From Clostridia bacterium (lineage in GTDB: Bacteria > Bacillota_A > Clostridia > Oscillospirales > Butyricicoccaceae), in NCBI GenBank assembly GCA_017421885.1, contig JAFOHJ010000290.1, positions 1 through 6,858 of the forward strand: DNA of 6,858 nucleotides. The letters run 5' to 3'. A program made the translations under genes and the position numbers. The notes under the pieces are model-generated. The model was not told the origin of the DNA, did no database searches, and saw only the letters and a list, made by a program, of their open reading frames with translations. Positions 1 to 5,400 of the stretch are shown here, one piece after another (positions within the stretch are counted from its first letter, which is position 1; every line of letters begins with the position of its first letter).

Positions 1-22
1 GCATTTTCCCGGAGGAAAAAAT

Positions 23-1561
23 ATGAGAAGAATGAAAGGTATAATGCTGCGAACTCCGGCCGCTGCCCTTGCGCTGGCCATCGCCCTCAGCATTACTCCT
101 TATATAAATACCGATTTTCGCCCCGAAGGACTGGTGACAGGATGCCTTACGGCATCGGATTTCGACGAAAATACCCTCGAGTCTGCATTCGGGATGACCT
201 TTGATGCCCGAGGTTACGCAACCCCTCTTCAGGGCATTAAAGCTGCCGAGTACGCCGTCATAAAAGGCGGCATAAAGAGGCTAATCTACTGCCTTGATCT
301 GAGCGAGGCCGCATCCTATGACACGGCCGTGCCGGTCAAAGCCGATCCTCTTGAGAAGATAGGCGGGCTTGATGTTTATATGCGGCAGCATGGAAGCGGC
401 TTTGTTTCAGACGGCAGGACGGTCAGGCTCACCGAGGCTGATGACTCCCTTGAGGATATCAAGCAGCTCAAAGAACTGTGTGACGACAACGAAGTCGATC
501 TTACCCTTGTCATAACACCTCTGCACAGCTCACGTTATAATACTCTTGATGAAAAAGATCTGAAAAGCTATAAAAAGTCTCTCGCCTCTATCGCCGATGT
601 ATGGGATTTTTCTCATAGCAGCCTTTCGGGCGATGCACGCTATTTCGCGTCCAAAGATGTTGCCCGCCACAGCCTCTGCGATATGATGACCCTTGTCATG
701 TCGGGGGCTAAAGAGGGTTATCCCGAAGGCTTTGGATATCTTCTGACAAGGCGTACCGCCGATAAGCAGCTCAAGGCCATGGATAAGGTCATTCTGCCTT
801 CCGAGGGCAGCTACACCTGCCGCGTGCCCATCCTGCTTTATCATCACATAAGTGAGAATGCCGGAAATCGTGCCGAGGTCACACCCGCCACCTTCCGCGC
901 CCACATGGAGGCCATTAAAAATGCCGGCTACACCGCCGTTACGACCCGTCAGATGATAGATTATGTCTGGCACGGCGGCGATCTGCCCGACAAACCTATT
1001 TATATCACCTTCGACGACGGCTACCTCAGCAACTATGAGATCGCCTATCCCATCCTTAAGGAGCTGGGGCTCAAGGCTACCATCTTCACCATCGGCTCGT
1101 CGATAGGCAAGGATACCTATAAGAACACCGCCCATCCCATCACCCCTCATTTCACCTACGCTCAGGCGCAGGAGATGGAGCGCTCGGGGGTCATCGAGAT
1201 CGAGAGCCACACCTTTGATATGCACCAGTCGGCCCTTTATGAAGGGGCGAGAGCCCGCCAGACGGCCACCCCTCTTGCAGGTGAGAGTATATCCGACTAC
1301 ATAGCCGCCCTTTCGCGCGACTATGCGGCCTATGAGAATGCTTATGATTTTGATTTCAGCGCACTCGCCTATCCTAAGGGGCAGTATACGGCCGAGGCGG
1401 AGAAGCTTTTCCACAGCCTCGGGATAAAGCTGACGGTGTCGACCACCACCGACCGCGAGAATATTCTTGTGCGGTGGCAGCCGCAGAGCCTTTATGCCCT
1501 CTGCCGTTGGGATATCCCCAACGAAATGAGCGCATCCGAACTGCTGGAGCTTATAAAATGA
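23..1561 (+). CDS. Membrane-anchored polysaccharide deacetylase (NodB fold) with SGNH-like N-terminal region
   Basis: Predicted extracytoplasmic, metal-dependent carbohydrate de-N-acetylase. The start is set by GGAGG at 11-15, seven bases before the ATG. Residues 8-27 form a hydrophobic signal anchor. The C-terminal half is a NodB domain: TFDDG (329-333) carries the catalytic and metal-binding aspartates, SHTFDMH (395-401) supplies the two metal histidines, and LAYPKG (448-453) is motif 3. Residues 36-240 read like the SGNH-hydrolase-like proteins that often accompany MBOAT acyltransferases: a G-x-x block at 40-42, ITPLHSS (164-170), VWDFSHSS (193-200) and a D...H pair (D212, H216). The expected nucleophile serine of the first block appears to be leucine 42, so this half may be non-catalytic. 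The family usually acts on peptidoglycan or secreted polysaccharide; the substrate here is unknown. The deacetylase call is firm, the SGNH relation is inference. It may be the last gene of an operon beginning outside the window. Confidence 0.88.
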   Translation: MRRMKGIMLRTPAAALALAIALSITPYINTDFRPEGLVTGCLTASDFDENTLESAFGMTFDARGYATPLQGIKAAEYAVIKGGIKRLIYCLDLSEAASYDTAVPVKADPLEKIGGLDVYMRQHGSGFVSDGRTVRLTEADDSLEDIKQLKELCDDNEVDLTLVITPLHSSRYNTLDEKDLKSYKKSLASIADVWDFSHSSLSGDARYFASKDVARHSLCDMMTLVMSGAKEGYPEGFGYLLTRRTADKQLKAMDKVILPSEGSYTCRVPILLYHHISENAGNRAEVTPATFRAHMEAIKNAGYTAVTTRQMIDYVWHGGDLPDKPIYITFDDGYLSNYEIAYPILKELGLKATIFTIGSSIGKDTYKNTAHPITPHFTYAQAQEMERSGVIEIESHTFDMHQSALYEGARARQTATPLAGESISDYIAALSRDYAAYENAYDFDFSALAYPKGQYTAEAEKLFHSLGIKLTVSTTTDRENILVRWQPQSLYALCRWDIPNEMSASELLELIK

Positions 1562-1562
1562 G

Positions 1563-1582
1563 AAAAACTCGGGAGTTTTTTA
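1563..1582 (+). terminator. Short intrinsic terminator after the deacetylase gene
   Basis: AAAAACT and AGTTTTT pair around a CGGG loop, and the second arm runs into six Ts, directly after the TGA of the deacetylase gene. The stem is mostly A-U, so it is weaker than the other terminators in the window, but its position fits. Confidence 0.6.
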
Positions 1583-1632
1583 ATCTGTTGTTAGAACTTA
1601 CACTTGTTTAATAAACACACTTAGATGTTGAA

Positions 1633-1661
1633 TTGACATGGTAAATTGATGCGCATATAAT
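1633..1661 (+). promoter_or_regulatory. Perfect consensus sigma-70/sigma-A promoter
   Basis: TTGACA (1633-1638), a spacer of exactly 17 bases, then TATAAT (1656-1661). Transcription would start near 1668, leaving a leader of about 45 bases before the ATG at 1715. An 11-base odd palindrome, GTTTA-A-TAAAC, lies upstream at 1606-1616. All twelve hexamer positions match, which is uncommon in natural promoters. Confidence 0.85.
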
Positions 1662-1714
1662 TGAAATGTAAATGTGCAATTATTTTGGTTTCGGTTGTGT
1701 TTAGGATGAGGTAA

Positions 1715-2110
1715 ATGGATAGGCTCGTAAAAAACAAAAAAGCAGTAATCGTATATGGCTGCGCAGCACTTACAGCAGGCATATATATGCTCATATGTAG
1801 GTTCTTTTTGTATGAGTATGCCTCTGTGCATTTCAAATTATGGCCCATGTTACTATATTCCCTTGCAAAAACAGTGTTGTGGTTTTCTGCATTTGTCGTT
1901 ATCGGGAAGCTGCTTAAAGTAACTGTTTTCAAGGGAACAGGCTATAAATACATATTTGATTCCGCAATGGTGTTATATATCCTGATGGCGGCAGTTCACT
2001 TTCTGGGACTTAGCGGTGAAAGCCTGTCATCAGTTCTTATGTTTTGCGAAAATAACCCATGGGTTTTCGCTCTTTTCGGCCTTGGCAGAGCGGTTAGTGC
2101 CGATCTATAA
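1715..2110 (+). CDS. Small hypothetical integral membrane protein, 131 aa
   Basis: I do not recognise this protein. It begins with a basic stretch (MDRLVKNKK), then shows about three hydrophobic segments, roughly residues 10-31, 41-63 and 79-98, with a fourth weak one near 114-123, so an inner-membrane location is likely. No catalytic motif is visible. The start is supported by AGGATGAGG at 1703-1711 and by a perfect-consensus promoter about 45 bases upstream of the leader. It is a single-gene unit, closed by the strong terminator at 2119-2150. Codon choice is AT-rich (many ATA, TTT and GTT codons), unlike the GC-rich deacetylase before it, which hints at a separate origin. That the frame is a real gene rests on the promoter, ribosome binding site and terminator together. 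Confidence 0.72.
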   Translation: MDRLVKNKKAVIVYGCAALTAGIYMLICRFFLYEYASVHFKLWPMLLYSLAKTVLWFSAFVVIGKLLKVTVFKGTGYKYIFDSAMVLYILMAAVHFLGLSGESLSSVLMFCENNPWVFALFGLGRAVSADL

Positions 2111-2116
2111 CTACAT

Positions 2117-2150
2117 AAAAACCCCCGGCTCGGTCATGAGCCGGGGGTTT
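2117..2150. terminator. Strong bidirectional intrinsic terminator
   Basis: A perfect 13-bp stem (2119-2131 with 2138-2150; core CCCCCGGCTC/GAGCCGGGGG) encloses the loop GGTCAT, seven bases after the TAA of the small membrane protein gene. On the plus strand only three Ts follow the G run. On the minus strand five Us follow, so it may also stop leftward transcripts from the creatininase gene. Confidence 0.9.
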
Positions 2151-2174
2151 GCTGCGTTATTGGGAAGAGTTTTG

Positions 2175-2220
2175 CCCTCTTTTGAAAGAGGGTGGCATGC
2201 CGTAGGCATGACGGGTGTTT
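2175..2220 (+). repeat. Hairpin-repeat unit 1 (rightward)
   Basis: First hairpin: CCCTCTTT (2175-2182) with AAAGAGGG (2185-2192). Second hairpin: CATGCC (2196-2201) with GGCATG (2205-2210). The tail ACGGGTGTTTGG is the most diverged of the four. Confidence 0.6.
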
Positions 2221-2227
2221 GGCCATG

Positions 2228-2293
2228 CCTCCCCTGTGTATACCCTAAAGGGCACTTAGGGGAGGTGGGTAATGCAGTTACCCGGAGGGGTTG
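2228..2293 (+). repeat. Hairpin-repeat unit 2 (rightward)
   Basis: First hairpin: CCTCCCCT (2228-2235) with AGGGGAGG (2258-2265). Its apex is enlarged by GTG/CAC and CCCT/AGGG pairs. Second hairpin: GGGTAA (2267-2272) with TTACCC (2278-2283). Tail: GGAGGGGTTG. Confidence 0.65.
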
Positions 2294-2310
2294 ACAGCAG
2301 GCTGCCGTCA

Positions 2311-2357
2311 CAATCCCTCAGTCTGCTTCGCAGACAGCTCCCTTTGCACAAGGGAGC
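2311..2357 (-). repeat. Hairpin-repeat unit 3 (leftward)
   Basis: First hairpin: GCTCCCTT (2337-2344) with AAGGGAGC (2350-2357). Second hairpin: GTCTGC (2321-2326) with GCAGAC (2330-2335). On the minus strand the tail reads TGAGGGATTG, nearly the same as the tail of unit 2. Confidence 0.7.
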
Positions 2358-2369
2358 CATTTTGCCAAA

Positions 2370-2425
2370 CCTCAGTCTTGACAGCGACGCGAAGCTAGTG
2401 CCTTTGGTACTCCTTTCAAAAGGAG
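2370..2425 (-). repeat. Hairpin-repeat unit 4 (leftward, degenerate)
   Basis: First hairpin: CTCCTTT (2410-2416) with AAAGGAG (2419-2425). The unit shares CCTCAGTCT (2370-2378) with unit 3 (2316-2324) in the same orientation, but its second hairpin looks partly deleted. An extra small hairpin lies at 2397-2411 (AGTGCC/GGTACT). Confidence 0.55.
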
Positions 2426-2450
2426 CCTAGGATGCGGGAAAGAAAATATC

Positions 2451-3206
2451 TTACAGCTTTACCTTCTTATATTCCTCGATGAAATCAAGAGCATACTGGG
2501 CGCAACCGGCCAGCATCTTCTCGCCCCACTCCTTGGTGGCGGTGGTGGGATGGTCGATGCCTATCCACCCGTTGTCGCTCATCTTGCGGACGCTGCGGCG
2601 TGTGAGAATGTCAAAGCCCTTGAAGTTGATGGATCCGAAGCCCGATGTGGTCAGGTTCTCGGTCAGATGCTGCAGGTTGTTGTCGCACATAAGGGATGTG
2701 TCGACAAGGTCGTCACCGATAGCCATCATGGCAGCTGTCTCTTCGCCGCCGCCGTGGCCGCCCTTCCACGAGGGGTCAAGTACCCATGCAAGGGTCCACC
2801 AGTTGAGGATGCAGCCCATGGCGCCCTTTCTGTCGAGATCCATGCACACCTGCTCGAGGGCAGCATTGTTGCCGCCGTGGCCGTTCATGAAGAGGAACTT
2901 GCGTGCGCCGTGCTTGTAAAGGCTCTCGGTGATCTTGGTGATAACAGCATGGAGGACTTCGGTGCCCAGGTTGACTGTGCCGGGGAAGTCGGAGAGATAT
3001 TCGCAGGAGCCGTAGGGGACGGTGGGTGCGATCAGAACATCGCAGTTGGGCTCCATCAGCTCGATGATCTTCGAGGGAACAAGAAAGTCGGTGCCCAGAG
3101 CAACATGCTTGCCGTGGCATTCGATGCTGCCTGTGCCGATAATGACCATGTCGTTATGCTTGAAGTATTCTTCAGCCTGTGTCCAGTTGATGCGTTCAAG
3201 TCTCAT
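2451..3206 (-). CDS. Creatininase-family amidohydrolase
   Basis: A metal-dependent cytosolic amidohydrolase of the family that includes creatinine amidohydrolase, FAPy deformylase (ArfB) and the mycofactocin peptidase MftE, all of which cleave or open amide bonds. The signature GSIECHGKH...GTD gives ligands E29, H31 and D40. NGHGGN (108-113) supplies H110, and HGGGEET (151-157) corresponds to the HAGxxET block with E156. At 251 residues the length is normal and every signature is present, so it should be active; there is no signal peptide. The start is supported by AAGGAG (3217-3222 on the minus strand), ten bases upstream. It diverges from the aminotransferase gene across a 134-base region. 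The exact substrate cannot be told from sequence, and creatinine itself is only one possibility. Confidence 0.9.
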   Translation of the reverse strand: MRLERINWTQAEEYFKHNDMVIIGTGSIECHGKHVALGTDFLVPSKIIELMEPNCDVLIAPTVPYGSCEYLSDFPGTVNLGTEVLHAVITKITESLYKHGARKFLFMNGHGGNNAALEQVCMDLDRKGAMGCILNWWTLAWVLDPSWKGGHGGGEETAAMMAIGDDLVDTSLMCDNNLQHLTENLTTSGFGSINFKGFDILTRRSVRKMSDNGWIGIDHPTTATKEWGEKMLAGCAQYALDFIEEYKKVKL

Positions 3207-3259
3207 AATTTGGCAACTCCTTAAAAAGTTATGATTTTTATGGGTAATTCATTATTTTT

Positions 3260-3289
3260 ATTATAATATGCTTTACCCCGAAAAAGCAA
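3260..3289 (-). promoter_or_regulatory. Likely promoter of the creatininase-family gene
   Basis: On the minus strand a perfect TATAAT occupies 3265-3260. A weak -35, TTGCTT (3289-3284), lies 18 bases upstream. It interleaves with the promoter of the divergent aminotransferase gene. Confidence 0.55.
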
Positions 3290-3301
3290 CTGTGTTATAC
3301 T
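3272..3301 (+). promoter_or_regulatory. Likely promoter of the aminotransferase gene, extended -10
   Basis: TGTTATACT (3293-3301) is an extended -10 element. A weak -35, TTTACC (3272-3277), stands 18 bases before the hexamer. It gives a leader of about 30 bases before the ATG at 3341. Confidence 0.6.
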
Positions 3302-3340
3302 GAAAACATAATATAAAACCACTACCACGGAGGAAAAACC

Positions 3341-4522
3341 ATGAACTTTTCAAATAATGTCCTGCCTCTGTTTGTGAGCGGCGAGGAATCGGCCATTGCC
3401 AAGCTTTCCGACCCCACCCTTATCAAGCTCTCGATCGGCAACCCGCCCGACGAAGGCTTCCCCATCGAACGCATCCGAGCTATTTCCGAACGCCTGCTGA
3501 AGGACGACCCCTATTCCATGCTCAGTTATTCCACACCCGGCGGCCGCGCCGATCTTAAGGCGGCGGTAAAGACCTTCCTGAACCGCAGGTTCAAAACGGT
3601 TAATGACGATGATGTTATCACCATCACAGGCGGCGGCCAGCAGGCCATCTCGCTGGCGGCTCAGCTCTTCTGCAACGACGGCGACACCATCCTCTGCGAA
3701 AGCCCCACCTTTATGGCGGCTCTCGACACTCTCAGAAGCATGAGCGCCAAGCTTGTAGGCGTAAAGATGGAGGATGACGGCATCGACCTTCAGGACCTTG
3801 AAGAGAAGATGCAGATGGAGCCCAAGCCCAAAATGCTCTATATCATTTCCGATTTTCAGAACCCAACCGGCATATGCCTTTCCGAGCACAAGAGAAAGGC
3901 TATCTGCGAGCTGGCATACAAGTATGACATCCCCGTTCTTGAGGATAATCCCTATTATGAGCTGCGCTTCGAGGGCGAGTTTATCCCCTTCGTCAAGTGC
4001 TTCGACACCCACGGCATGGTCGCTCTTACCTCCAGTATGTCCAAGATCGTTGCTCCCGGCATGCGTGTCGGCTATGTTGTCGCACCCGGCAGGATGGGCG
4101 AGGGCTTCTCGCTGCTCAAGGGCTCGGCCGACCTTCACGGCTCCACATGGGCTCAGCGCGTATGCTGCGAGCTGCTGAACGAGGGCCTTGAGGACGAGCT
4201 GACTTCGCTTCGTGAGCTTTACGGTCACCGCGGCCGCCTTATGCATGAATGCCTCGGCAGATATTGCCATCCCTCGGTGAAGTTCACAAAGCCTCAGGGT
4301 GGTATGTTCATCTGGGTAACGCTGCCCGACGGCTGCGATATGCCGGCATTTGTTGACGAGCTGATGGACAATAAGGTAGTTGTCGTTTCGGGTGACCAGT
4401 TCTTTGCCGAGAACGGAGAGAACAGCACATCCTTCCGCCTCAGCTATTCGCTGGCGAATGACGAGCAGATCAACAGGAGCTGCAGCATCATCGGCGAACT
4501 GACATATAAGTATTGCAGGTAA
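3341..4522 (+). CDS. PLP-dependent class I/II aminotransferase, 2-aminoadipate/LysN-like group
   Basis: A fold-type I PLP enzyme expected to move an amino group between an amino acid and a 2-oxoacid in the cytosol. Hallmarks in order: YSTPGGRADLK (63-73), the cofactor phosphate-binding region TGGGQQA (96-102), QNPTG (173-177) with N174, EDNPYYELRF (201-210), SMSKIVAPGMRVGY (232-245) with the Schiff-base lysine K235, and SFRLSYS (364-370) with R366 expected to bind the substrate carboxylate. At 393 residues it is a complete stand-alone enzyme; it lacks the N-terminal GntR helix-turn-helix of MocR regulators, whose C-terminal half is related. The close relatives I recognise act on 2-aminoadipate, kynurenine or branched and aromatic amino acids, so the substrate is open. 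GGAGG (3329-3333) lies seven bases before the ATG. Single-gene unit with its own terminator. Confidence 0.92.
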   Translation: MNFSNNVLPLFVSGEESAIAKLSDPTLIKLSIGNPPDEGFPIERIRAISERLLKDDPYSMLSYSTPGGRADLKAAVKTFLNRRFKTVNDDDVITITGGGQQAISLAAQLFCNDGDTILCESPTFMAALDTLRSMSAKLVGVKMEDDGIDLQDLEEKMQMEPKPKMLYIISDFQNPTGICLSEHKRKAICELAYKYDIPVLEDNPYYELRFEGEFIPFVKCFDTHGMVALTSSMSKIVAPGMRVGYVVAPGRMGEGFSLLKGSADLHGSTWAQRVCCELLNEGLEDELTSLRELYGHRGRLMHECLGRYCHPSVKFTKPQGGMFIWVTLPDGCDMPAFVDELMDNKVVVVSGDQFFAENGENSTSFRLSYSLANDEQINRSCSIIGELTYKYCR

Positions 4523-4533
4523 GTGTATAAAAG

Positions 4534-4566
4534 AAAAGCTCCCCGAGAGGGGAGCTTTTTCTTTTT
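4534..4566 (+). terminator. Strong intrinsic terminator after the aminotransferase gene
   Basis: AAAAGCTCCCC (4534-4544) pairs perfectly with GGGGAGCTTTT (4549-4559) around a GAGA tetraloop of the GNRA type. A run of Ts broken by a single C follows to 4566. It begins 11 bases after the stop codon. Confidence 0.93.
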
Positions 4567-4570
4567 AGAT

Positions 4571-4660
4571 AAGAGATAATAATGAATAACTGCAGTGCCT
4601 GCGGCGCATTGAATAAATGACGCGTCTCGATTTGAGGTGATTCATTCACCGCAAATCTAT
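4571..4660. repeat. Structured intergenic spacer, possible repeat element
   Basis: It lies between convergent genes. GATTTG-A-GGTGA (4629-4640) pairs with TCACC-G-CAAATC (4646-4657), an 11-bp stem with one A/G mismatch and the loop TTCAT. Next to it are the 8-base palindrome GACGCGTC (4619-4626), a small GCAG/CTGC hairpin (4592-4602) and an AT stretch with TAATGAATAAC. No T-run follows the main hairpin on either strand, so it is not a normal terminator. The mix resembles intergenic repeats I associate with gut Clostridia, but I cannot confirm copies elsewhere. Confidence 0.4.
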
Positions 4661-4665
4661 TTAAA

Positions 4666-5271
4666 TTAGGGGAAGAGCAGCTCTTTCGCATCACCTGTGA
4701 TCTTGGTCTGATATACAGGCTTGGCCTTTGTGCCGACGCCGCTTACATATACCTTGCCGTTTTCAAGAATATTGAAGAAGTACATCTTGCCGTTCTCAAA
4801 GCTGTTTCTTCTGATCTCGAGGGGCATCAGATTGTTGAGGTAACGCTCATAATCCTCTTCGGTGTAATAGACCTTGACCGAATATTTGCCCATCCAGCTG
4901 GCGCTGTCGTTCCACGAAATGAAGCGTCCCTTGGTGACATCACCGAAAGCCGATTTCATGACCATCTCGGCCTCTTCGCCGAACAGGGTGCGCGACTCGA
5001 GAGGATCCTTATAGCTCAGCATGCGGTGGCCATCGGTCTTGAGGATGACGGCGTAGGGCTTGGTGTCGATCTCAAAATCTTCGGGACGTTCGCCGTAAAT
5101 GGAGTTGTATCCCATCAGGATGACGGCAGCAACGGCAACACACAGAAGGATGATGCGGCTGAACTTGACCATCTTCTTCTTTCTGGGAGAAAACTCTTCG
5201 CCAACGGGAGGCTGGCTGCAGGCAGTCATACACAATGATATAAAGATAATTGCCAAAATAAGTATTTTCAT
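4666..5271 (-). CDS. Hypothetical envelope protein with two N-terminal hydrophobic segments, 201 aa
   Basis: I do not recognise this protein. The start has a clear AAGGAG (5283-5278 on the minus strand), six bases upstream. Residues 2-17 form a hydrophobic stretch ending in MTAC (C18), which resembles a lipoprotein cleavage box with a non-ideal -3 residue. A short basic linker (RKKKMVKFSR, 30-39) and a second hydrophobic helix (about 40-58) follow. Residues 60-201 are a soluble domain of mixed beta/alpha character, with many charged and aromatic residues and no catalytic motif that I can name. A lipobox followed by a transmembrane helix is odd: the basic linker favours the usual inside-to-outside order for the second helix alone, as if translation began at M34, but M34 has no good ribosome binding site. 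The gene has its own likely promoter and lies 129 bases downstream of the AroM-family gene. Confidence 0.75.
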   Translation of the reverse strand: MKILILAIIFISLCMTACSQPPVGEEFSPRKKKMVKFSRIILLCVAVAAVILMGYNSIYGERPEDFEIDTKPYAVILKTDGHRMLSYKDPLESRTLFGEEAEMVMKSAFGDVTKGRFISWNDSASWMGKYSVKVYYTEEDYERYLNNLMPLEIRRNSFENGKMYFFNILENGKVYVSGVGTKAKPVYQTKITGDAKELLFP

Positions 5272-5284
5272 AAAGAACTCCTTG

Positions 5285-5348
5285 ATTAACAGTAAAATTG
5301 CTCAACAAAACTAATTATAGCACATTCTGTCAACCCATTAACAGTTAA
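5285..5348. promoter_or_regulatory. Repeated operator-like sites flanking the promoter of the envelope-protein gene
   Basis: ATTAACAGT occurs at 5285-5293 and again at 5337-5345, 52 bases apart. The second copy is part of the perfect odd palindrome TTAAC-A-GTTAA (5338-5348) and overlaps the predicted -35; the first lies in the leader just before the ribosome binding site. The paired layout suggests a repressor site, but no regulator gene is in the window. Confidence 0.35.
5314..5342 (-). promoter_or_regulatory. Likely extended -10 promoter of the envelope-protein gene
   Basis: On the minus strand TGCTATAAT (5322-5314) is a perfect extended -10. The hexamer 17 bases upstream (5342-5337, GTTAAT) is a poor -35. 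A TTGACA at 5333-5328 is only eight bases from the -10, too close to serve it. Confidence 0.6.
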
Positions 5349-5366
5349 ATATTATATTTGGCATGA

Positions 5367-5396
5367 TGCACAAACGGTACCTAATGCTTTTGTGCA
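5367..5396. other. Inverted repeat just downstream of the AroM-family gene
   Basis: TGCACAAA (5367-5374) and TTTGTGCA (5389-5396) form a perfect 8-bp stem. The 14-base loop contains the palindrome GGTACC. The repeat starts five bases past the stop of the AroM-family gene in that gene's direction. No U-run follows, so it would be an atypical terminator or a 3'-end stabilising hairpin. Confidence 0.4.
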
Positions 5397-5400
5397 GTTA

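Larger units (their letters stand above)
2175..2425. repeat. Cluster of four intergenic hairpin-repeat units, two facing two
   Basis: This fills most of the gene-free stretch between the convergent genes ending at 2110 and 2451. I see no supportable coding frame. Each unit has a first hairpin, usually a second shorter hairpin, then a tail resembling GAGGG(G/A)TTG. Two units read rightward (2175-2220 and 2228-2293) and two leftward (2357-2311 and 2425-2370). The two halves meet at a near-palindrome: 2285-2300 pairs with 2302-2319 with a two-base bulge and two mismatches. From memory, units with this hairpin-hairpin-tail layout are scattered between genes in gut Clostridia; I could not search for copies. 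Likely non-autonomous and non-coding. Confidence 0.75.

Noticed and set aside
530..1414. Long open frame on the minus strand, 294 codons
   Set aside because: Antisense to the well-supported deacetylase gene, no ribosome binding site, no recognisable domain; an effect of GC-rich codons opposite.
2016..2294. Open frames crossing the terminator and repeat cluster on both strands
   Set aside because: They consist largely of hairpin-repeat sequence and overlap the end of the membrane-protein gene; there is no ribosome binding site.
2175..2425. CRISPR array
   Set aside because: The repeats differ in orientation and length, are self-complementary throughout, and have no uniform spacers or cas genes.
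2550..3224. Open frame of 224 codons on the plus strand
   Set aside because: Opposite the creatininase-family gene with its full signatures; low-complexity Val/Ala-rich product.
3350..4270. Long open frame on the minus strand, 306 codons
   Set aside because: Mirror of the aminotransferase, whose motifs are complete; no start signal and implausible composition.
3341..4522. MocR-type transcriptional regulator
   Set aside because: The aminotransferase fold is complete but there is no N-terminal winged helix; the protein starts directly with the enzyme domain behind a good ribosome binding site.
5314..5333. TTGACA and TATAAT as one promoter on the minus strand upstream of 5271
   Set aside because: Only eight bases separate them, too short for polymerase; the extended -10 alone is used in the call.
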